A stretch of DNA of 9,949 bases. It comes from Candidatus Poseidoniaceae archaeon (GTDB lineage Archaea; Thermoplasmatota; Poseidoniia; Poseidoniales; Poseidoniaceae). The notes beneath the pieces are model-generated. The model was not told the origin of the DNA, did not search any database, and was given only the letters and a program-made list of their open reading frames with translations. This document shows, piece after piece, positions 7,038 to 9,949 of the stretch; within the stretch, counting starts at the first letter, position 1; the number at the start of each line of letters is the position of its first letter. The position numbers were made by a program, and so were the translations under genes. The DNA is taken from the NCBI GenBank assembly GCA_013330015.1, contig DUJC01000057.1, positions 1-9,949 on the forward strand, in the 5' to 3' direction.

Positions 7038-7060
7038 CCCAAACTTTGGGAGGCTCTCCC
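7038..7060. repeat. Two overlapping perfect palindromes in the cdc6 leader
   Basis: CCCAAACTTTGGG at 7038-7050 is a perfect inverted repeat around one base. It shares its last GGG with GGGAGGCTCTCCC at 7048-7060, whose arms GGGAG and CTCCC flank three bases. They begin 9 bases upstream of the Shine-Dalgarno in the cdc6 direction. This would suit a dimeric repressor site, autoregulation by the initiator, or alternative mRNA hairpins. Which one cannot be told from sequence. Confidence 0.6.
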
Positions 7061-7173
7061 CCCGCATTGGGATAGTTTACCTGAGTCCGAGTCCCCCTCA
7101 TAAGGATGTCCGTTGAAATTCTTTGAAGGCCTTTATTATGGCAGAAAATAGGATTTATTTTCAGTACAATGGT

Positions 7174-7248
7174 TTCAGGAAATTCGCTTATTATTGAACA
7201 AAAATATCTCAGTTTTTGAGGGAAACCCACTCCGAATTCTGGAAATTC
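7174..7248. repeat. Twelve-base repeat TTCWGGAAATTC, two copies
   Basis: TTCAGGAAATTC at 7174-7185 and TTCTGGAAATTC at 7237-7248 differ in one base and start 63 nt apart. The first lies in the spacer before cdc6. The second is inside the last codons of the RNase Z-like gene. They could be initiator binding sites, but they do not match the published origin recognition box closely, and two copies may be chance in AT-rich DNA. Confidence 0.35.
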
Positions 7249-8003
7249 CAAATGTCCCCATCCTCCAAATGATGAACATTATCTGGATGGTCCGGAAGTT
7301 TGTCCGTCAGGATTGGGTCGAACCCAGATTGAGGCGTATCAACAAAGGTGTGGGTAATGAGGAGTTTGACATGCGATTGTCGTTCCGCTAAAGATTGGAT
7401 ATCGTCTGGTTTGTGGTGGTGATCTGAGGGAACCCATTGTGGAAAACCCATCTCGACAACAGCAAGTTGGGATCGTTCAATCGCATGTTCAAGATTTTCG
7501 CAAGGTCCGGAGTCTCCCGAATGAACAAAGGAACACCCATCTGTATGTTCAAACCGATAGCCGAATGGATCGACAGCATCATCGTGGTGGACTCGGAAGC
7601 GTTCCCAATTCCATCCATCGATTGTTCCGGAGTCTGTTTCGATGAATGTGACGTTGTCAAGGGCATCATCCAAGCTTCCGGGAAAAGCGAGGTTGCACAG
7701 TGTCTTCAATCGCGCTTTGACTCCGCTTGAGCCAACGATGGTGAGATGAGCATTGCCTTCTCGGTCGGAAATGTATTTCTTTTCAAGGAGCAAAAAGGGT
7801 AAACCAAACACGTGATCGCCGTGGAGATGTGTGATGAAGATGGTTTCAATCTCAGCGGGTGAGATGCCAGCACGACGTAAGCTTGACAAGGCTGTAGGTG
7901 GCGCATCGATGATATGTTTTCTATCGAAGATGAGGAATGAATGGTAACGACCATGAGGCAAGAAGGCATTCCCAGTGCCAAGCATTCTCACCTCGTGGGT
8001 CAT
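7209..8003 (-). CDS. RNase Z-like metallo-beta-lactamase-fold hydrolase
   Basis: A zinc-dependent hydrolase most like tRNase Z, which cuts the 3' trailer from pre-tRNA. The 264 residues hold GTGNAF (9-14), the motif I aspartate in IIDAPP (31-36), HLHGDHVFGLP (59-69) that closely resembles the RNase Z signature, a motif III histidine at 139 or 140, the metal-bridging aspartate in HSGDSGP (161-167), and the last histidine in THTF (217-220). Where RNase Z normally has a GHST loop, this protein has DHHHKPDDIQSLA (194-206). The substrate may therefore differ, for example another RNA or a phosphodiester. The length is near that of short archaeal enzymes. ATG 8003 is preceded by GGGGAG about 4 nt upstream. 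It is divergent from the CysJ-like gene and upstream of cdc6 on the same strand. Confidence 0.86.
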   Translation of the reverse strand: MTHEVRMLGTGNAFLPHGRYHSFLIFDRKHIIDAPPTALSSLRRAGISPAEIETIFITHLHGDHVFGLPFLLLEKKYISDREGNAHLTIVGSSGVKARLKTLCNLAFPGSLDDALDNVTFIETDSGTIDGWNWERFRVHHDDAVDPFGYRFEHTDGCSFVHSGDSGPCENLEHAIERSQLAVVEMGFPQWVPSDHHHKPDDIQSLAERQSHVKLLITHTFVDTPQSGFDPILTDKLPDHPDNVHHLEDGDIWNFQNSEWVSLKN

Positions 8004-8195
8004 AGACTCCCCTCTCTAGTCCACTCTTTCAACCCTATCATGCTGGGTTTTGAGATTTGGAACTGGGGTTTTGGATTGGAGATGTTAAATTCAAACAGAA
8101 TATAGTTGCAGAAGAGGCGCTGTGTGGCCCATTCCTAACCTTCAATTACTTCCGTCATTAGGGGCACTCATCCCAAGGTTGACGGTGGCGGTCAA
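8004..8195. promoter_or_regulatory. Divergent intergenic region between the RNase Z-like and CysJ-like genes
   Basis: No gene is visible. The region must carry promoters for both directions. On the plus strand, TTAAATTCAAAC (8085-8096) and AATATA (8099-8104) are possible TATA elements giving a leader of roughly 70-85 nt for the CysJ-like gene. AACCC (8031-8035) and GGGTT (8045-8049) form a weak 5-bp hairpin. GGGTTTTG occurs at 8045-8052 and again at 8066-8073. I see no riboswitch that I can name. Confidence 0.45.
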
Positions 8196-9949
8196 ATGGC
8201 AGACAATAACGACAATTCACTCATCATTTTATTCGGTTCACAAACAGGTAACGCAGAAGAGCTTGCCGAAGAAACAAAAAAATTGGCTGACAAGGCCGGC
8301 TTAAATTCACATGTCATAGATATGGACGAATTTAGTGCAGAGTTGTTTCCTCAACACAAGAGAATCCTGATTATTACTTCAACATGGGGCGAGGGTGAGA
8401 TGCCTGACAACGCCGAAGACCTCTGGAGTGACGTCTGTTCGACTGCGCCTTCAATGACTGGTTCTCATTTTTCTGTGTGTGCGATTGGCGATACATCATA
8501 CGATGAATTCTGCAAGGCAGGTCTCGATTGGGACAACAAACTGCAAGAATTGGGTGCAAACCGAACAACTGAGATTCAATTGTGTGACGTAGATTACGAA
8601 CCTGAATGGCAAGAATGGGTCGACAAAGCTATACCTGCAATGGTTGCTCTTGAGATTCCTCTCGAGGCCGTTACAGAGGCAGAAGAAGAACCAGCAGCAG
8701 AAGTTATTGTCGAGAAAGAAAAGGTAGAGAAATCTTCAGGCAAATCAGATTGGAGTGCGAAAAATCCCTACAACTCCACTATAACGGAATGTTACGTCCT
8801 CAACGGAGAAGGCTCGAAGAAAGAAACACGACATATTGTTTTCGATTTAGGCGATTCTGGTTTAGACTACAGGGTTGGTGATGCCCTTGGAGTTGTTCCT
8901 CAGAATCCACCACACATTGTTGAAGAAATCCTCGAACTACAAGGTTGGGACAGAGACCAAATGGTTACCACCCACAAAGGTGAAAGAACTCTGTACGACG
9001 CTCTGAAGAAAGACTACGAAGTTCACATGGCGAACAAAAAGTTCGTGAATTCCTTGACAAAAAAAATCGTGTCTTCGGGAATGTCGATTTCGATGAACAT
9101 CGTCAAACGTAGTCGAGATAACCTCGAATGGTCCAGCAGCGCTGAAGGCGACTTACCTCCTGGCCTCAATGCGAGTATGGCTTCGGAAGATCCTGCATCA
9201 AGGGTTGCCGCTATCGTTGCGGATTCGAAAGCCATAGAAGATTACTTGTGGACCAGAGATTATGTGGATATAATGCGCGAGTTTAACGCAAAATACACTC
9301 CTGATGAGTTCCTCGAATTAACAGATAGACTCAAACCGCGTCTCTACTCCATTGCTTCCTCTCATGACGCACACCCGGGTTTTGTCGAACTGACAGTGGG
9401 TATTGTCCGATTCAATTACCATGATCGCCAACGAGGTGGGTTGTGCACACAATACATGGCAGACGAAGTCGTTGTCAACGAAACCGACGTCGGCGTCTTT
9501 ATGTCTCCAACCAAATCGTTTCTCCTCCCTGAAGACACGTCGACGGACATCATCATGGTTGGTCCCGGAACAGGTATTGCACCATTCCGAGCGTTTATGG
9601 AGCAACGCGTTCATGACAAAGCACCCGGCCGCAATTGGCTGTTCTTTGGAGACCAATCTGAGAAAACAGAATACTACTACAAAGACGAAATTGAAGGATG
9701 GCTCGATGGTGGTCACCTCTACAAGTTTACGACTGCATGGTCTCGAGACCAAGAAGAGAAAATCTACGTTCAACATCGTTTGAAAGAACACGGTGCTGAA
9801 GTGTGGGAGTGGTTTGAAAATGGAGCTTACTTCTACATATGTGGTGACAAGCAGTACATGGCAAAGGACGTTCATCGAGCCCTTATCGACATCGCAATTG
9901 AACACGGTGGAATGTCTGAAGCAGACGCTACACACTTCATCGAGAAGAC
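8196..9949 (+). CDS. cysJ: CysJ-type diflavin reductase (NADPH-sulfite reductase flavoprotein subunit), C-terminus cut by window
   Basis: Carries electrons from NADPH through FAD and FMN to a partner, by homology the sulfite reductase hemoprotein. The 584 visible residues show an FMN-binding flavodoxin domain (about 8-148: LFGSQTGN at 12-19, TSTWGEGEMPDNAEDLW at 61-77, IGDTSYDEF at 98-106), an acidic linker rich in Glu (about 153-185), a connecting and FAD domain with RLYSIASS at 382-389, and an NADPH domain with VGPGTGIAPFRAF (455-467), FFGDQ (483-487) and YICGDKQYMAKDV (547-559). The order and length match bacterial CysJ (about 600 residues), so roughly 15-20 residues are missing at the edge. 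ATG 8196 is the only reasonable start, as a stop lies in frame at 8136. I cannot see whether the hemoprotein partner follows. A generic cytochrome P450 reductase-like role is possible. Confidence 0.92.
   Translation, partial: MADNNDNSLIILFGSQTGNAEELAEETKKLADKAGLNSHVIDMDEFSAELFPQHKRILIITSTWGEGEMPDNAEDLWSDVCSTAPSMTGSHFSVCAIGDTSYDEFCKAGLDWDNKLQELGANRTTEIQLCDVDYEPEWQEWVDKAIPAMVALEIPLEAVTEAEEEPAAEVIVEKEKVEKSSGKSDWSAKNPYNSTITECYVLNGEGSKKETRHIVFDLGDSGLDYRVGDALGVVPQNPPHIVEEILELQGWDRDQMVTTHKGERTLYDALKKDYEVHMANKKFVNSLTKKIVSSGMSISMNIVKRSRDNLEWSSSAEGDLPPGLNASMASEDPASRVAAIVADSKAIEDYLWTRDYVDIMREFNAKYTPDEFLELTDRLKPRLYSIASSHDAHPGFVELTVGIVRFNYHDRQRGGLCTQYMADEVVVNETDVGVFMSPTKSFLLPEDTSTDIIMVGPGTGIAPFRAFMEQRVHDKAPGRNWLFFGDQSEKTEYYYKDEIEGWLDGGHLYKFTTAWSRDQEEKIYVQHRLKEHGAEVWEWFENGAYFYICGDKQYMAKDVHRALIDIAIEHGGMSEADATHFIEK

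Larger units (their letters stand above)
7018..7208 (-). other. Spacer and probable leader upstream of orc1/cdc6, candidate control or origin region
   Basis: This 191-nt stretch contains an AT-rich part (about 7110-7205), a TATA-like element on the minus strand (CATAATAAAGG, about 7130-7140) that would give a start site near 7109, two overlapping palindromes (7038-7060), and the Shine-Dalgarno of cdc6. It could also be read as an N-terminal extension of the initiator from ATG 7101, which I consider less likely. Archaeal origins often lie next to cdc6 genes. I could not find a clean origin recognition box, so origin function is only a possibility. Confidence 0.45.

Noticed and set aside
7018..7251. 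N-terminal extension of Orc1/Cdc6 from ATG 7251 or ATG 7101
   Set aside because: The extension from 7251 overlaps the end of the RNase Z-like gene, both look unlike the family, and TTG 7017 has a strong Shine-Dalgarno.
7018..7260. Canonical origin recognition boxes
   Set aside because: Only loose resemblances (GGGAAACCC, CAATGGTTTC) occur. None matches the TCCANTGGAAAC core, so I did not call an origin.
9318..9935. Minus-strand open frame of 205 residues inside the CysJ-like gene
   Set aside because: It is antisense to a well-conserved coding region with intact NADPH and FAD motifs, and the product has no recognisable domain.
1..9949. CRISPR arrays, insertion sequences, tRNA genes
   Set aside because: I saw no regularly spaced repeats, transposase-like proteins or tRNA T-loop signatures on either strand.

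Overview
The window looks archaeal. It encodes an Orc1/Cdc6 replication initiator, a fused archaeal-type phosphopantetheine adenylyltransferase plus GTP-dependent dephospho-CoA kinase, and a good candidate for an H/ACA pseudouridylation guide RNA. TATA-type promoter spacing also fits. The moderate GC content, the acidic proteins and a bacterial-type CysJ flavoprotein would suit an uncultured marine euryarchaeon such as Poseidoniales (Marine Group II). That placement is inference, not something the sequence proves.

Layout, left to right. 1-160 is a promoter-like spacer with a near-direct repeat. 161-2680 (+) encodes an 839-residue winged-helix protein whose main body I do not recognise. 2681-3028 is a spacer rich in stems, and its last hairpin (2916-2980) has the architecture of an archaeal H/ACA guide RNA. 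3029-4069 (+) is the CoA-biosynthesis fusion, overlapping by 4 nt a membrane-anchored family 2 glycosyltransferase (4066-5169, +). That gene ends exactly where a convergent gene for a five-helix membrane protein (5170-5736, -) ends. Upstream on the minus strand lie orc1/cdc6 (5776-7017), a 191-nt spacer with overlapping perfect palindromes, and an RNase Z-like metallo-beta-lactamase-fold hydrolase (7209-8003). A divergent spacer (8004-8195) leads to a CysJ-type diflavin reductase (8196 to the window edge, +), cut off a little before its C-terminus.

The genes do not form one pathway. They are housekeeping functions: the last two steps of CoA synthesis, glycan transfer at the membrane, replication initiation, possible RNA processing, reductive sulfur metabolism and rRNA modification. 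Two lineage-specific proteins of unknown role sit among them. The most notable item is the hairpin at 2916-2980. Its two pocket strands are complementary to the helix 69 region of 23S rRNA, placing the unpaired U at the E. coli 1915 position, 15 nt from an ACA box. I did this pairing by hand, using the archaeal rRNA sequence from memory.
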